A DNA stretch of 64,000 nt from Flavobacteriales bacterium UBA952 (GCA_002293185.1 DBCS01000004.1:62001-126000); one strand, 5' to 3'; numbered from the stretch's first letter, positions 26,875-36,566 are shown. The notes: a model not told the origin generated them from the sequence alone. Program-made: numbers and translations.

Positions 26875-29643
26875 ATGAGAGTTTTTTTCTTTTTAATTTT
26901 TACTGCTAGTGCGCTATTTATCAATTATTTGCAGGCACAAACCTATGTCTTTGGCCAGCTTTCGGGCTCGCCTTTGATGAGCACTACAGGTTGGAATCTC
27001 AATGGCAACGCCACCATCGGAGACACCCCTGGTGACGTCGATAATTTTCTCAATGAGCTTGTTTTGACCAACACATTTGGTAACCAATCAGGGGGTATAT
27101 TTTACAATACGCCAATCAACCTTTCTGTATGTCAGAAATGGACCGTCGAATTCGACTACAGAATTTGGGGCGGGAGCGCTGCCGATGGCTTGGCTTTTTG
27201 CTTTTTAAGTGTACCACCTACCGGATTTGTGAGCGGAGGAGGTGTTGGGATTCCTGGAACAGCAAATGGTTTAAAGGTGGTGTTAGACACCTGGAACAAC
27301 TGCGGTGGCCCGAACCCTGAATTACAGATCTACAGCGGAATTGGTTACGACGAATGTGCAGCTGGTATCGTTAAACTCGAAAACAATACTGGCAACTTGA
27401 ACTTCGTCAGAAGCAATTCGTATCAGCCAGCCAAAATCACCTATGACAACGGCTTAATCACCCTATTTATCAATAATATACAATACCTAACGGCCAATTT
27501 TCCAGTGGGCTTCACAGGCTACATGGGTTTTACAGCGAGTACAGGTGGTGCAAACGACCAACACTCGATTCGAAACGTCATCATTTACACCGACCAGGCA
27601 CAGTCGAACGCCGGTGTTGATGTTACTACTTGTTCTAATGAAGCCGTTACTATTGGTGCTGCAGCCGTTGCAGGCCAGGTTTATTCTTGGACCCCCGCAA
27701 CCGGCTTGTCGTCTGCCACCGCAGCCAATCCGGTGGTATCAATGCCAAACACAACCGGAGCGCCAATTACCCAAACCTATACCGTCACATCCTCTTTGGC
27801 AAGTGCCCCAGGTTTGTGCCCCACAACCGATCAAATTGTAGTAACCATTCAACCTGAATATTCCTTGACGAGTAATCAAAGTTCATGTTCGGGGCAGTAT
27901 ACGTTTAACGGACAAGTGCTAACCCAGCCTGGTCTATATAACGATACGCTAACTACTATTCATGGTTGTGATTCTATTGTAACACTCAATCTTACGCTAG
28001 GGTCTACTCCGGTTATCAGTGCTGGGCAAGACCTCACCGTTTGTTCAGGAGAGCCTGCACTTATCGGTTCTTTTCAGCAGGCTGGACTCTCGTATAGTTG
28101 GTCTCCCGCAAGCGGCTTAAGTGCCGTAAATATGGCCAATCCAACGGCACAATTAAGCAACATCAATACGGGTTGGCCAATTGTTCAAACCTACACGCTC
28201 ACCGTTACAGATACCTCCAATACTATGGCTTGCACTGCCACCGACCAAATAGATGTTACTATTTTACCTGCTTATCAAACACTGATTCAAGATACCCTTT
28301 GTAATGGCGGTCCGTTTGTCTACAACGGGAATACCTACGCCCAGACTGGAGTGTACATAGATTCATCCTTGACGACGGGGGGCTGCGATTCTATAACCAC
28401 TATTCAAATCGCCATTTCGCAAATACCTGTCTTTGACATCAATGATACACTCATTTGTTTAGGCGCACAGGTCGATATTGTACCCGTAAGCAACTTCAGT
28501 AACATTACCTATGCCTGGCTGGCTCAAAACGCAGCGCTGCCAATTGTTAGTCCGCAACTCGTTGTGAGCCCTTCCCAAACAACTACTTACCAAGTAACTG
28601 CAATTGACACACTATTGTGCAATTACACTGATAATTTTACGATCGTTGTAGCACCGTTGCCCCTTATGAATCTCAATGCCAACGCCACAACTTTGTGTGC
28701 CTATGATACCTTGTTACTCAATGCAACAGGTGCTCCAAGTTATGCATGGAGTGGTCCGGTAGCTTTAAGCGCTGGATCAGCTCAGCAAGAAGTCATTTCA
28801 GCGCTTACAGGAGTGTACCAAGTGGTTGGAACCAGTGTGGAGGGTTGCCAAGACAGCGTCAATTTATCAATTATTGTTCATCCGGCTCCGCTTGTAGAAT
28901 TAACGCCAGATCAAGGAATTTGCCCAAGTTTTTCTGCAACTTTAGAGGTAAGTGGCGCAACAACATATACTTGGAATGAACCATTATTAAGTGGAACTAC
29001 AATACAGGTAAGCCCTTCCCAAACCACGCTTTATACTGTTGTTGGAGCCAATATTTTTGGTTGTATTGATTCTGCAAATACAACAGTCACTGTTTACCCG
29101 CAGCCCAGCGCTAATTTTACAGCAAGCCCGCTGATCCTCACCAATGATGATCCTACTGTATCTTTTTCATCTAATGCAGTAAATGCAAGTTCTAGTATTT
29201 GGGATTTTGGGGATGGAACCATCCTTGAAAGCAGTCAAAACCAATTTGATTACACGTATCCTTTTGTAGAAGATCAAACATATACTGTAACGCTCAATGT
29301 GGAAAGTGCAGAAGGCTGTACGGCAGAGAGTCAGGTGCAAATTCAAATCAAAGGAGGCATCATTTATTATATTCCGAATACATTTACTCCCGATGGAGAT
29401 GCATTAAATAATGTTTTTCACCCTATTTTTACGTCAGGTTTTGACCCACAAAATTACCACCTGACCATCTTTAATAGATGGGGGCAAGTCGTGTTTGAAT
29501 CCTATGATCCAAAAGGCGGTTGGGATGGTAAAATAGATATTTATGACGCTCCTGAAGGAACCTACACTTACAGTATTGATTTTAAAACACTCAATACCGA
29601 TGAAATAATCAATGTATCGGGGCATGTAACTCTTTTGCGTTAA
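26875..29643 (+). CDS. Secreted L-type-lectin-like adhesin with gliding-motility-type C-terminus
   Basis: A 922-residue exported protein; the signal peptide ends near residue 22. Residues 23-240 look like an L-type lectin beta-sandwich (WTVEFDYRIWGGSAADGLAFCFL; KVVLDTWNNCGG). Then come repeated Ig-like modules with a cysteine pattern and GCDSI motif (near residues 340-375 and again 480-510), and a PKD-like module (SSIWDFGDGT). The last 95 residues are a gliding-motility-associated type B C-terminal domain: YIPNTFTPDGDALNNVFHP, FNRWGQVVFES, GGWDGK, APEGTYTYSI. This domain targets proteins to the T9SS. A related gene follows 4 nt later. The ligand is unknown. Confidence 0.88.
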   Translation: MRVFFFLIFTASALFINYLQAQTYVFGQLSGSPLMSTTGWNLNGNATIGDTPGDVDNFLNELVLTNTFGNQSGGIFYNTPINLSVCQKWTVEFDYRIWGGSAADGLAFCFLSVPPTGFVSGGGVGIPGTANGLKVVLDTWNNCGGPNPELQIYSGIGYDECAAGIVKLENNTGNLNFVRSNSYQPAKITYDNGLITLFINNIQYLTANFPVGFTGYMGFTASTGGANDQHSIRNVIIYTDQAQSNAGVDVTTCSNEAVTIGAAAVAGQVYSWTPATGLSSATAANPVVSMPNTTGAPITQTYTVTSSLASAPGLCPTTDQIVVTIQPEYSLTSNQSSCSGQYTFNGQVLTQPGLYNDTLTTIHGCDSIVTLNLTLGSTPVISAGQDLTVCSGEPALIGSFQQAGLSYSWSPASGLSAVNMANPTAQLSNINTGWPIVQTYTLTVTDTSNTMACTATDQIDVTILPAYQTLIQDTLCNGGPFVYNGNTYAQTGVYIDSSLTTGGCDSITTIQIAISQIPVFDINDTLICLGAQVDIVPVSNFSNITYAWLAQNAALPIVSPQLVVSPSQTTTYQVTAIDTLLCNYTDNFTIVVAPLPLMNLNANATTLCAYDTLLLNATGAPSYAWSGPVALSAGSAQQEVISALTGVYQVVGTSVEGCQDSVNLSIIVHPAPLVELTPDQGICPSFSATLEVSGATTYTWNEPLLSGTTIQVSPSQTTLYTVVGANIFGCIDSANTTVTVYPQPSANFTASPLILTNDDPTVSFSSNAVNASSSIWDFGDGTILESSQNQFDYTYPFVEDQTYTVTLNVESAEGCTAESQVQIQIKGGIIYYIPNTFTPDGDALNNVFHPIFTSGFDPQNYHLTIFNRWGQVVFESYDPKGGWDGKIDIYDAPEGTYTYSIDFKTLNTDEIINVSGHVTLLR

Positions 29644-29647
29644 GCTT

Positions 29648-32407
29648 ATGGTAAAAAGTATACTAAGTTCACTTCTCATTTTTCTGATCTGCATTCAAAA
29701 TAGTCATGCGCAATCTATCGGAGGAATCGTTAATACCTATGCAGCTGTAACCAACATGACTGCAAACAGTGTAACGGTTAACAGTACTGCAGGTTTTTCA
29801 GTCTCGGATCGAGTGTTGCTGATTCAAATGAAAGGCGCCACCATCAATCAAACGAATACAGCTAGTTTTGGGCAAATTGTGGCGCTTGGTTCGGCAGGCA
29901 ATTTTGAATTCACCAATATTGCAGCTATCAATGGCAACATCATTACTTTTGTTTCCAATCTATGTAAGCCGTTTTCAGTAACTGGAAAAGTACAGCTTAT
30001 ACGCGTTCCCGTCTACAATCAAGCAACTATAAACGCGGTCGTTACCTCGAGCCCTTGGAATGGAACAACAGGAGGAGTAGTTGCCATAGAAGCCACAACA
30101 AGCATTACTTTTAATAACATGATCGATGTCAGTGGCAAAGGATTTGTTGGCGGAGGCGTTACTACAGGTTGGTTTGCATGCAATGACCCCAATTTTTCAA
30201 GCCCCGGCACTTCCGCAGGTAAAAAAGGGGAAGGAATTGCCGCAGCACCCCTTAATTTAGACGGTAATAGGGCGCCACTTGCCAATGGCGGCGGTGGCTC
30301 GAATTCAGGCAACCCAGGAGCGGGCGGTGGTTCTAATGGCGGCGCAGGCGGCCGAGGCGGCAATCAATTCTCAGGATCTTGCCCGGTCAATACGTCATTT
30401 GGCATGGGAGCTTATGCCTTGCCTTATGCTACGTACAGAGCATATCTTGGCGGCGGCGGCGGCGGCGGGTATAAAGACAATGGGCTGAATGCTACCGAAG
30501 GTTCCAATGGTGGAGGTATTGTTTTTATTATTACGCCGACAATTATAGGCAACAACCAACAAATTAACGCAAGCGGACTCAACGTTATTGGCAATACCAA
30601 CTCAGAAGGAGCCGGTGGGGGTGGTGCCGGGGGTTGTGTTTATCTTTTGACCCAAACGATCAATACCAATTTAACGATTGACGTAAAAGGCGGTAATGGC
30701 GGTAACATCTTAAGTACCCTTTGGTCCTCAGCTTGCCATGGTCCAGGTGGGGGTGGCGGTGGTGGTGCAATTGTTTTTCAGCAGGCAGCACTACCCCCAA
30801 ATGTTTCACCAATTGTAACTGCCGGAACCCCTGGGTCGGTATTGCACACAGGACCAGCTTGTGCAGGTTCGAGCTTTGGTGCTCAGGCTGGCGCACCAGG
30901 CACACTTGTATACAATTACACAACACCTTCGCCAGGTAACCCGCCCAATCTAGGGCCAGATACCCTCATTTGCGCTGGAACAGCGCTAACGCTACAACCC
31001 GATACATTGTATTCCTCCTATTCATGGAGTTCTGGTGCAACAACATCGAGTATAACAGTGAATACTCCGGGTGTGTATTGGCTAGATGTGCCGAGCGGTT
31101 GCGGTTTGGCAAGAGATTCAATTGTGGTTTCGGTTCAAACACCTGTTGTAGATTTAGGTCCTGATACTTATCATTGCTTAGGTGATTCTAGTCTATTACA
31201 AACCACAGGTTCATACGCTTCTTATTTGTGGTCCACTGGTGCCAGTACTGCCACTATTTTTGTGCAGAATGCAGGTATTTACACCTTAAACATTACGGAT
31301 AGCTTGGGATGTGTGGCTCAGGATCAAATCAATATTTCAGTTTTACAACCGGATACAAGCGCTTCTAATCTGAGTCTCTGCATAGGCACAAGTTTTTCTT
31401 TTTACGGACAAAATATCACCTCAGCTGGTATTTATCAAGCTACTTTGAGTAACAACTTCGGCTGTGATTCGTTGGTCTATTTAAATGTGGCAATGGAGGC
31501 CGATACCACCTTGCTTTCCATGACAATTTGTGCCGATTCAACATTGAATTTCAATGGATTGTCCATCACAATCCCTGGAGTATACACCGTACATTTGAAC
31601 AATCAAAATGGATGTGACTCTATGGTGGTTTTGACGCTTCAAGAATGGGCCTTACCCGTTGTGACTGTTGCCGATACTTTTGTTTGCGCCAATACCTGTG
31701 TAGATCTTATTCCTACCGGGGCACTGTTTTATAATTGGAATATTCCACAAAATACAAATGGGAGTATTACAGTTTGCCCAAGTGAAACAACTACTTATTC
31801 GCTTACCGGAACAGATGTAAATGGTTGTACATCTTTGCCCGAACAAGCTACCGTTCAGATAGATCCTATTCCAGTACCCAACTTTTACATTGACCCTGAC
31901 CAAGTCGAAATCGATAACCCAACGATTACAATTTATAATGTAACTGTTGGTAATTTAAACCATCAATGGAGCATAAACGGAAGTACATTTGAAAATTCAA
32001 ATAGTAGTTTTAATGCTCAACTTCCTTTTCAAGAAGGAACATACAATATTCTATTAGTAAGTTCTACAGACTTAGGTTGCACAGATTCGCTTTTACTCAC
32101 AGCAACGGTAATGAACAATATTGCTGTATATATACCCAATACCTTTACGCCAGATCAGAACGAGTTCAATACGGTCTTTTTCCCTGTTTTTTCAACGGGA
32201 TTCACACCAAAGGGCTATACTTTTACGATTTATAACCGTTGGGGCGAGGAAATTTTCTTTAGTCAAGATCCTGGTGCGTTTTGGGATGGTGCTATGGCCG
32301 ACGGAACCGATTGCCCAGATGGCGTATATAATTACATGATTGAATACCAAGAAATCGAAAAAGGTGAGCCCAAGCGTATTTTAGGTTTTGTTCATTTGAT
32401 ACGATAA
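29648..32407 (+). CDS. Secreted glycine-rich adhesin with gliding-motility-type C-terminus
   Basis: A 919-residue exported protein with a signal peptide ending near residue 22. Residues about 180-420 are glycine-rich (runs such as GGGGSNSGNPGAGGGSNGG), a region found in beta-helix-like surface proteins. Later modules repeat a GCDS motif with paired cysteines (near residues 605-610 and 655-660), as in the upstream protein. The C-terminal 95 residues carry the gliding type B domain: YIPNTFTPDQNEFNTVFFP, YNRWGEEIFFS, FWDGAMADGTDCPDGVYNY. It starts 4 nt after the upstream gene, so the pair is probably one transcript and one surface structure. The function is adhesive by analogy only. Confidence 0.86.
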   Translation: MVKSILSSLLIFLICIQNSHAQSIGGIVNTYAAVTNMTANSVTVNSTAGFSVSDRVLLIQMKGATINQTNTASFGQIVALGSAGNFEFTNIAAINGNIITFVSNLCKPFSVTGKVQLIRVPVYNQATINAVVTSSPWNGTTGGVVAIEATTSITFNNMIDVSGKGFVGGGVTTGWFACNDPNFSSPGTSAGKKGEGIAAAPLNLDGNRAPLANGGGGSNSGNPGAGGGSNGGAGGRGGNQFSGSCPVNTSFGMGAYALPYATYRAYLGGGGGGGYKDNGLNATEGSNGGGIVFIITPTIIGNNQQINASGLNVIGNTNSEGAGGGGAGGCVYLLTQTINTNLTIDVKGGNGGNILSTLWSSACHGPGGGGGGGAIVFQQAALPPNVSPIVTAGTPGSVLHTGPACAGSSFGAQAGAPGTLVYNYTTPSPGNPPNLGPDTLICAGTALTLQPDTLYSSYSWSSGATTSSITVNTPGVYWLDVPSGCGLARDSIVVSVQTPVVDLGPDTYHCLGDSSLLQTTGSYASYLWSTGASTATIFVQNAGIYTLNITDSLGCVAQDQINISVLQPDTSASNLSLCIGTSFSFYGQNITSAGIYQATLSNNFGCDSLVYLNVAMEADTTLLSMTICADSTLNFNGLSITIPGVYTVHLNNQNGCDSMVVLTLQEWALPVVTVADTFVCANTCVDLIPTGALFYNWNIPQNTNGSITVCPSETTTYSLTGTDVNGCTSLPEQATVQIDPIPVPNFYIDPDQVEIDNPTITIYNVTVGNLNHQWSINGSTFENSNSSFNAQLPFQEGTYNILLVSSTDLGCTDSLLLTATVMNNIAVYIPNTFTPDQNEFNTVFFPVFSTGFTPKGYTFTIYNRWGEEIFFSQDPGAFWDGAMADGTDCPDGVYNYMIEYQEIEKGEPKRILGFVHLIR

Positions 32408-32435
32408 AAAAAAGCCCTGGATTTCCCAGGGCTTT
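32405..32435 (-). terminator. Rho-independent terminator for the DUF2795 gene
   Basis: The arms AAAGCCCTGG (32411-32420) and CCAGGGCTTT (32426-32435) form a perfect 10-bp stem. Read on the minus strand, a run of T residues follows (32410-32406). It lies 24 nt after the stop of the minus-strand gene at 32460 and 3 nt after the convergent adhesin gene, so it may serve both. Confidence 0.8.
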
Positions 32436-32459
32436 CAACAATTGGTTCCATTGATATAA

Positions 32460-32681
32460 TCAATATTCATCTTCATTAAAGAGAAAGTCTTCTCTTGAAG
32501 GATAGTCAGGCCATATTTCTTCGATGCTTTCATACATATCGCCTTCGTCTTCGAGGTCTTGAAGGTTTTCTACAACCTCAAGCGGTGCGCCCGTGCGAAT
32601 TGCAAAATCGATAAGTTCTTCTTTGGTGGCAGGCCACGGTGCGTCTTCAAGGTAGGAGGCAAGTTCCAGTGTCCAGTACAT
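32460..32681 (-). CDS. DUF2795-like small acidic protein
   Basis: A 73-residue acidic protein highly conserved in Bacteroidota: MYWTLELASYLEDAPWPATKEELIDFAIRTG and VENLQDLEDEGDMYESIEEIWPDYP. This matches the DUF2795 family as I know it; its role is not established. It is monocistronic, with a terminator after it and a -7 element at 32709-32716. It contains no membrane segment and should be cytoplasmic. Confidence 0.85.
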   Translation of the reverse strand: MYWTLELASYLEDAPWPATKEELIDFAIRTGAPLEVVENLQDLEDEGDMYESIEEIWPDYPSREDFLFNEDEY

Positions 32682-32708
32682 AAGTCAATAATTTAGTTTA
32701 TTTTTTGG

Positions 32709-32716
32709 CAAAAGTA
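32709..32716 (-). promoter_or_regulatory. -7 element (TAnnTTTG) for the DUF2795 gene
   Basis: On the minus strand this reads TACTTTTG, 27 nt before the ATG at 32681. Confidence 0.5.
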
Positions 32717-32764
32717 ATTTTTATTTCCAAAATTCCAAGTACCTAATAAAAAAACAAGATAAAA

Positions 32765-33313
32765 TTAATGTCGGGGAGTCCAGGTATGTTCGCTGACACC
32801 AAGATCTAAGCTGATTTTTCTCGATAACATGAATAGGTAGTCACTCAAACGATTCAGGTAGGTGAGCACCAATGCTTCAACACCTTCTAATTCATCTAAG
32901 ATCACGGCCATTCGTTCTGCTCTTCTGCATATGCACCGCGCCACATGTGTGTGGGCACTTATGGCGTGTCCGCCTGGTAGAATAAATGCTGTAAGCGGCG
33001 CCAGCGCTTCATCCATTGCATCCATCCAGTTTTCGAGTTTTTCAATATCGGCCTCTAGTAGGTCTGGTAATTGCATCTTGGATTTTTCAGGGTCAGCTGC
33101 CAAATGTGAGCCAATGGTAAATAGACGGTCTTGAATTTCTTGTAATTGAAGAATATAAAGGTTGTCAATAGGCATGGTACTGACAAGGCCAATGTAAGAA
33201 TTGAGTTCGTCTACAGTTCCGTAGGCTTCTATGCGCACATCTCCTTTGGAAACCCGTGTACCTCCGATAAGGCCTGTACTGCCTTGGTCTCCTTTTTTGG
33301 TATAAATTTTCAT
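32765..33313 (-). CDS. Cob(I)yrinic acid a,c-diamide adenosyltransferase (PduO/MMAB type)
   Basis: A 182-residue ATP:cob(I)alamin adenosyltransferase of the PduO family, which makes adenosylcobalamin. It begins MKIYTKKGDQGSTGLIGGTRVSK, the ATP-binding signature, followed by RIEAYGTVDELNSYIGLV. The middle has FILPGGHAISAHTHVARCICRRAERM, the family's second signature, and the end contains YLNRLSDYLFMLSR. No cobalamin-dependent enzyme lies nearby, so the partner, perhaps methylmalonyl-CoA mutase, is elsewhere. ispH lies 9 nt upstream on the same strand. Confidence 0.94.
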   Translation of the reverse strand: MKIYTKKGDQGSTGLIGGTRVSKGDVRIEAYGTVDELNSYIGLVSTMPIDNLYILQLQEIQDRLFTIGSHLAADPEKSKMQLPDLLEADIEKLENWMDAMDEALAPLTAFILPGGHAISAHTHVARCICRRAERMAVILDELEGVEALVLTYLNRLSDYLFMLSRKISLDLGVSEHTWTPRH

Positions 33314-33322
33314 GGTAATGAT

Positions 33323-34540
33323 TTAGGCAAAATTGGAAAGAAGTGTGCTTAACTCTTGCTCAGAATAACGCATTTGCAGCAGTTTGTTCATGACATTTTC
33401 AACAATGCTATCCGGACAAGAAGCTCCAGAAGTTAGTACAATTCTAACGTTCTTTTTGGATGGAAAAAAGTGAGCGGTTTGCTGCAATTGTTTGGTGTGG
33501 AAATTGAAATGCTGAATATGGTCAGGTGTAATTTCTGTGGTGTCTTTGATATAGTAGGTTGTAAATTTCTGCTCGAGCAATTCGACCAAATGACTGGTGT
33601 TGGAACTATTATAACCACCGACCACTAATGCAAAATCTGCATTTTGCGCCAATAAACCTAGCGTAGCTGATTGGTTGTCATTGGTGGCATAACAAAGAGT
33701 GTCTCGGGTATCAGCCATATGATTTTTGATGTTGCTGTCCCCGTATAGCGCTATATAACAAGACCTAAGATAGTCGGTAATTTCTTGTGTTTCAGAGGCC
33801 AGCATGGTTGTCTGGTTGACAACACCTATTTTTTGAAGGTCTTTTTGAGGGTCAAAACCCTTGCTCATTTTTCCTTCAAAAAAGTCAAAAAAGGCGTCGT
33901 GTGTTTGCGCACCTTTGATCACTTGAGCTAAAAACTGCGCTTCTTGCATATTTTTGATGATCAAGGCCGGACCATTTGCAGTAGCATGTGAAAAAGTAGC
34001 GCGTGTTTCTTCGTGGTCGTGCTTGCCATGTATAATAATTGTATGGGCAGTTTCGCCAAGTTTTTCGGAGCGGTTCCATACCTTTTCTACAAATGGACAC
34101 GTGGTGTTGTAGGTATGAATATCGAGCCCTAGGTCTTTGAGTTGTTGTTCGATGGCTAGGGTCGTGCCAAAGGCAGGAATGAGAACGATGTCGTCGCTGC
34201 GTAGCGTGGAAAAGGGAATGAGCTGATTACCTTGCGTATCTTGCAAAAATTGGATGCCATTTGCAATGAGGTCTTCGTTTACTGCTGGATTGTGAATCAT
34301 TTGACTCAGTAGAAAAATGCGTTTACCAGGGTTTTCTTGCAGGGCCTTGTAGCTGCGCTCGATGGCGTTTTCTACGCCGTAACAAAATCCAAAATGACGG
34401 GCAATAAGAAAGGTGAGCTCACCAATTTGAAGTACGGACGGCGTAAAATCTTTTTTGCGTGGATCTTCAACCTTGCGCTGCGCTTTGATTTTACTCAAAA
34501 TTGGCGAGCGGTAAAACGTAGGTACTTCAAATTGCTTCAT
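33323..34540 (-). CDS. ispH: 4-hydroxy-3-methylbut-2-enyl diphosphate reductase
   Basis: A 405-residue iron-sulfur enzyme that makes IPP and DMAPP in the last step of the MEP isoprenoid pathway. The three iron-sulfur Cys residues are in RHFGFCYGVENAI, TTCPFVEKVW and TSGASCPDSIVENVM. Other marks are IHNPAVNEDL, HGKHDHEETRATFSH and NQTTMLASETQEI. It is longer than the E. coli enzyme (316 residues) because of an N-terminal extension and an internal insert, as in other Flavobacteriia. The adenosyltransferase gene follows 9 nt downstream. Confidence 0.95.
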   Translation of the reverse strand: MKQFEVPTFYRSPILSKIKAQRKVEDPRKKDFTPSVLQIGELTFLIARHFGFCYGVENAIERSYKALQENPGKRIFLLSQMIHNPAVNEDLIANGIQFLQDTQGNQLIPFSTLRSDDIVLIPAFGTTLAIEQQLKDLGLDIHTYNTTCPFVEKVWNRSEKLGETAHTIIIHGKHDHEETRATFSHATANGPALIIKNMQEAQFLAQVIKGAQTHDAFFDFFEGKMSKGFDPQKDLQKIGVVNQTTMLASETQEITDYLRSCYIALYGDSNIKNHMADTRDTLCYATNDNQSATLGLLAQNADFALVVGGYNSSNTSHLVELLEQKFTTYYIKDTTEITPDHIQHFNFHTKQLQQTAHFFPSKKNVRIVLTSGASCPDSIVENVMNKLLQMRYSEQELSTLLSNFA

Positions 34541-34576
34541 ACGGCTTTAACACTTATGGTGAGTCTTTGGTTCGGT

Positions 34577-35779
34577 TCAGTTGCTGAGCTTGCCTGGATA
34601 TTGCTCGAGTGCAACGCGCAAACAAGCTACCGCTGCTTTGAGATGTTCTTGGTTGAGAACATAGGCGATGCGCGCTTCTTGAAGCCCAGCTCCTGGGGTT
34701 GCATAGAATCCGTTGGCTGGTGCCATCATGACGGTTTGACCTTCAAATTCAAATTCCTCGAGCAACCACTGGCAAAAATGTTCCGCATTAGCTACCGGAA
34801 ATTGAGCAAGGCAGTAAAATGCGCCACTTGGCTTTGGGCAAAATACACCAGGAATACTATTGAGTCCATCTACCATGATGTTTCGGCGCGCAACATATTC
34901 GGCAACGACCTCCTCAAAATAGCTTTGTGGGGTGTCTAGGGCTGCTTCTGCTGCAATTTGATCTACCGTTGGAGGAGATAGGCGCGCTTGACCAAATTTA
35001 AGCGCAGCAAGCATAAATTCTTGGTTTTTAGAAATGAGGGCGCCAATTCGGGCACCACACATGGAATATCTTTTAGAGACAGAGTCGATCATGACGACAT
35101 TTTGATCGATTCCTTCTAAATTCATCGTGGAAAGAGGTTGGGCACCATCGTAGCAAAATTCTCGATAGACTTCATCTGCAAACAAATAGAGGTCGTGTTT
35201 TTGAACGATGTCGCGGAGTTGCTCGAGTTCTTCTTTGGTATAGAGGTATCCAGTAGGGTTTCCTGGATTACAAATCATAATAGCTTTGGTTTTAGCTGTA
35301 ATTTTTGCTTCGATTTGTGCCACCGGTGGCAAGGCAAAACCGTTGGCAATGTGCGCAGTTACCGGCACCACCTTCAGGCCAGCCATGACGGCAAAACCAT
35401 TGTAGTTGGCATAAAACGGTTCGGGAATAATGATTTCATCGCCTGGATTACATGCCGTCATGAGTCCAAAGACGAGTGCTTCGGAACCTCCTGTAGTAAT
35501 CATGATATCTTCGGTTTTTACCGGAATACCTTGTTTTTGATAGCTTAAGGCTAATTTTTTTCGATAGGACTCAAACCCAGCTGAATGGCTGTATTCAAGT
35601 ACTTTTTGATCGAGGTTATGAATGGCGTCAAGGGCAGTTGCTGGGGTTTCGATATCGGGTTGCCCAATGTTTAAGTGGTATACAGTTTTGCCCGCTTTTT
35701 TAGCGGCTTCCGCGTAAGGAACCAATTTGCGAATTGGAGAGGCGGGCATTTCGATGGCTTTGTGAGCTAGTGAAGGCAT
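34577..35779 (-). CDS. Class I/II pyridoxal-phosphate aminotransferase (aspartate-type)
   Basis: A 400-residue fold-type I aminotransferase. Marks are YHLNIGQPDIETP near the start, TTGGSEALVFGLM, NPGNPTGYLYTKEEL, DEVYREFCYDG, and the PLP-lysine motif SVSKRYSMCGARIGAL. The final third has EARIAYVLNQEH, which holds the substrate-carboxylate Arg. The best match is the aspartate/aromatic aminotransferase group (AspC/Ia-gamma). The precise substrate cannot be read. It has a -7 element at 35798-35805 and is divergent from the ECF sigma factor gene. Confidence 0.9.
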   Translation of the reverse strand: MPSLAHKAIEMPASPIRKLVPYAEAAKKAGKTVYHLNIGQPDIETPATALDAIHNLDQKVLEYSHSAGFESYRKKLALSYQKQGIPVKTEDIMITTGGSEALVFGLMTACNPGDEIIIPEPFYANYNGFAVMAGLKVVPVTAHIANGFALPPVAQIEAKITAKTKAIMICNPGNPTGYLYTKEELEQLRDIVQKHDLYLFADEVYREFCYDGAQPLSTMNLEGIDQNVVMIDSVSKRYSMCGARIGALISKNQEFMLAALKFGQARLSPPTVDQIAAEAALDTPQSYFEEVVAEYVARRNIMVDGLNSIPGVFCPKPSGAFYCLAQFPVANAEHFCQWLLEEFEFEGQTVMMAPANGFYATPGAGLQEARIAYVLNQEHLKAAVACLRVALEQYPGKLSN

Positions 35780-35797
35780 TTATTCTAATTTAGTGCT

Positions 35798-35805
35798 CAA
35801 AATTA
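35798..35805 (-). promoter_or_regulatory. -7 element (TAnnTTTG) for the aminotransferase
   Basis: On the minus strand this reads TAATTTTG, 18 nt before the ATG at 35779. Confidence 0.45.
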
Positions 35806-35835
35806 ATCAATCTTTTTTGCTGAATTTTTTATTTG

Positions 35836-35858
35836 TTGACAAATAATATATATATTCG
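35836..35858 (+). promoter_or_regulatory. Candidate promoter for the ECF sigma factor gene
   Basis: TTGAC at 35836-35840 and TATATTCG at 35851-35858 form a near match to the Bacteroidota pattern with short spacing. The 5' leader to the ATG at 35939 would be about 75 nt, unusually long for this window. Confidence 0.35.
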
Positions 35859-35938
35859 CTGTATAAATTTAAAAAGTCGCCTATAGATCAATTTTACCTT
35901 TAACCGCCGAAATACATTTCAGCACAAAAGCGTAAATT

Positions 35939-36538
35939 ATGATTTTAGCTCAATCAAGCGACTCTCAGCTCATTAAATTTTATGTTGCCGGTAATGAAGA
36001 TGCCTTTGCTCAATTATTGCATCGCCATCAAGAGGCTATTTTTAAGTTTATCTACAATAAACTAAAAGATACAGATCTTGCCAACGACCTCTTTCAAGAG
36101 ACTTTCGTTAAAGTGATACAAAAGCTCAAGCTAGGCGCTTATCAAGAGGAAGGAAAGTTTTTACCTTGGGTTTTGCGCATTGCGCACAATTTGGTTATTG
36201 ATCATTTCAGAAGACAGACCAAGCACCGAATGATCTCCGAGCGTCATTCTTGGTCTGAGGACTACAATATATTCCACAAAATTTCTAGCGATGATCCCAA
36301 TTTTGTGCAAGCAACGACTGCCGAAGAAATTGCCGAACAACTCCATGTTTTAATGGCGCATCTTCCTGAAAGTCAAAGAGAAATGATTTACATGCGCTTA
36401 TTCGAAGAGCGTTCATTTAAAGAAATCTCTGAATCTGAAGGTGTGAGTATCAATACAGCACTTGGAAGAATGCGTTATGCTTTGCTCAATTTGCGTAAAA
36501 TGATCGATGAACACGCGCTTACAATGGAGCTTTCTTAG
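35939..36538 (+). CDS. RNA polymerase sigma-70 factor, ECF subfamily
   Basis: A 199-residue extracytoplasmic-function sigma factor. Region 2 is clear: FAQLLHRHQEAIFKFIYNKLKDTDLANDLFQETFVKVIQ, then FLPWVLRIAHNLVIDHFRRQ. Region 4 has AHLPESQREMIYMRLFEERSFKEISESEGVSINTALGRMRYAL, a helix-turn-helix. No anti-sigma factor gene is adjacent: the next gene is ffh, on the same strand but with its own -7 element. The regulon is unknown. Confidence 0.92.
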   Translation: MILAQSSDSQLIKFYVAGNEDAFAQLLHRHQEAIFKFIYNKLKDTDLANDLFQETFVKVIQKLKLGAYQEEGKFLPWVLRIAHNLVIDHFRRQTKHRMISERHSWSEDYNIFHKISSDDPNFVQATTAEEIAEQLHVLMAHLPESQREMIYMRLFEERSFKEISESEGVSINTALGRMRYALLNLRKMIDEHALTMELS

Positions 36539-36558
36539 TCCAATTCAAATTTGCTGTG

Positions 36559-36566
36559 TATCTTTG
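36559..36566 (+). promoter_or_regulatory. -7 element (TAnnTTTG) for ffh
   Basis: TATCTTTG lies 17 nt before the ffh ATG at 36584, between the sigma factor stop and ffh. Confidence 0.5.

Noticed and set aside
30290..30480. GGC-rich repeats that look like a microsatellite.
   Set aside because: They encode the glycine-rich stretch of the adhesin in frame, so they are coding low complexity.
34337..34939. A 200-codon open frame on the plus strand.
   Set aside because: It lies antisense across the start of ispH and the end of the aminotransferase gene, both with complete motifs; it shows no family marks of its own.
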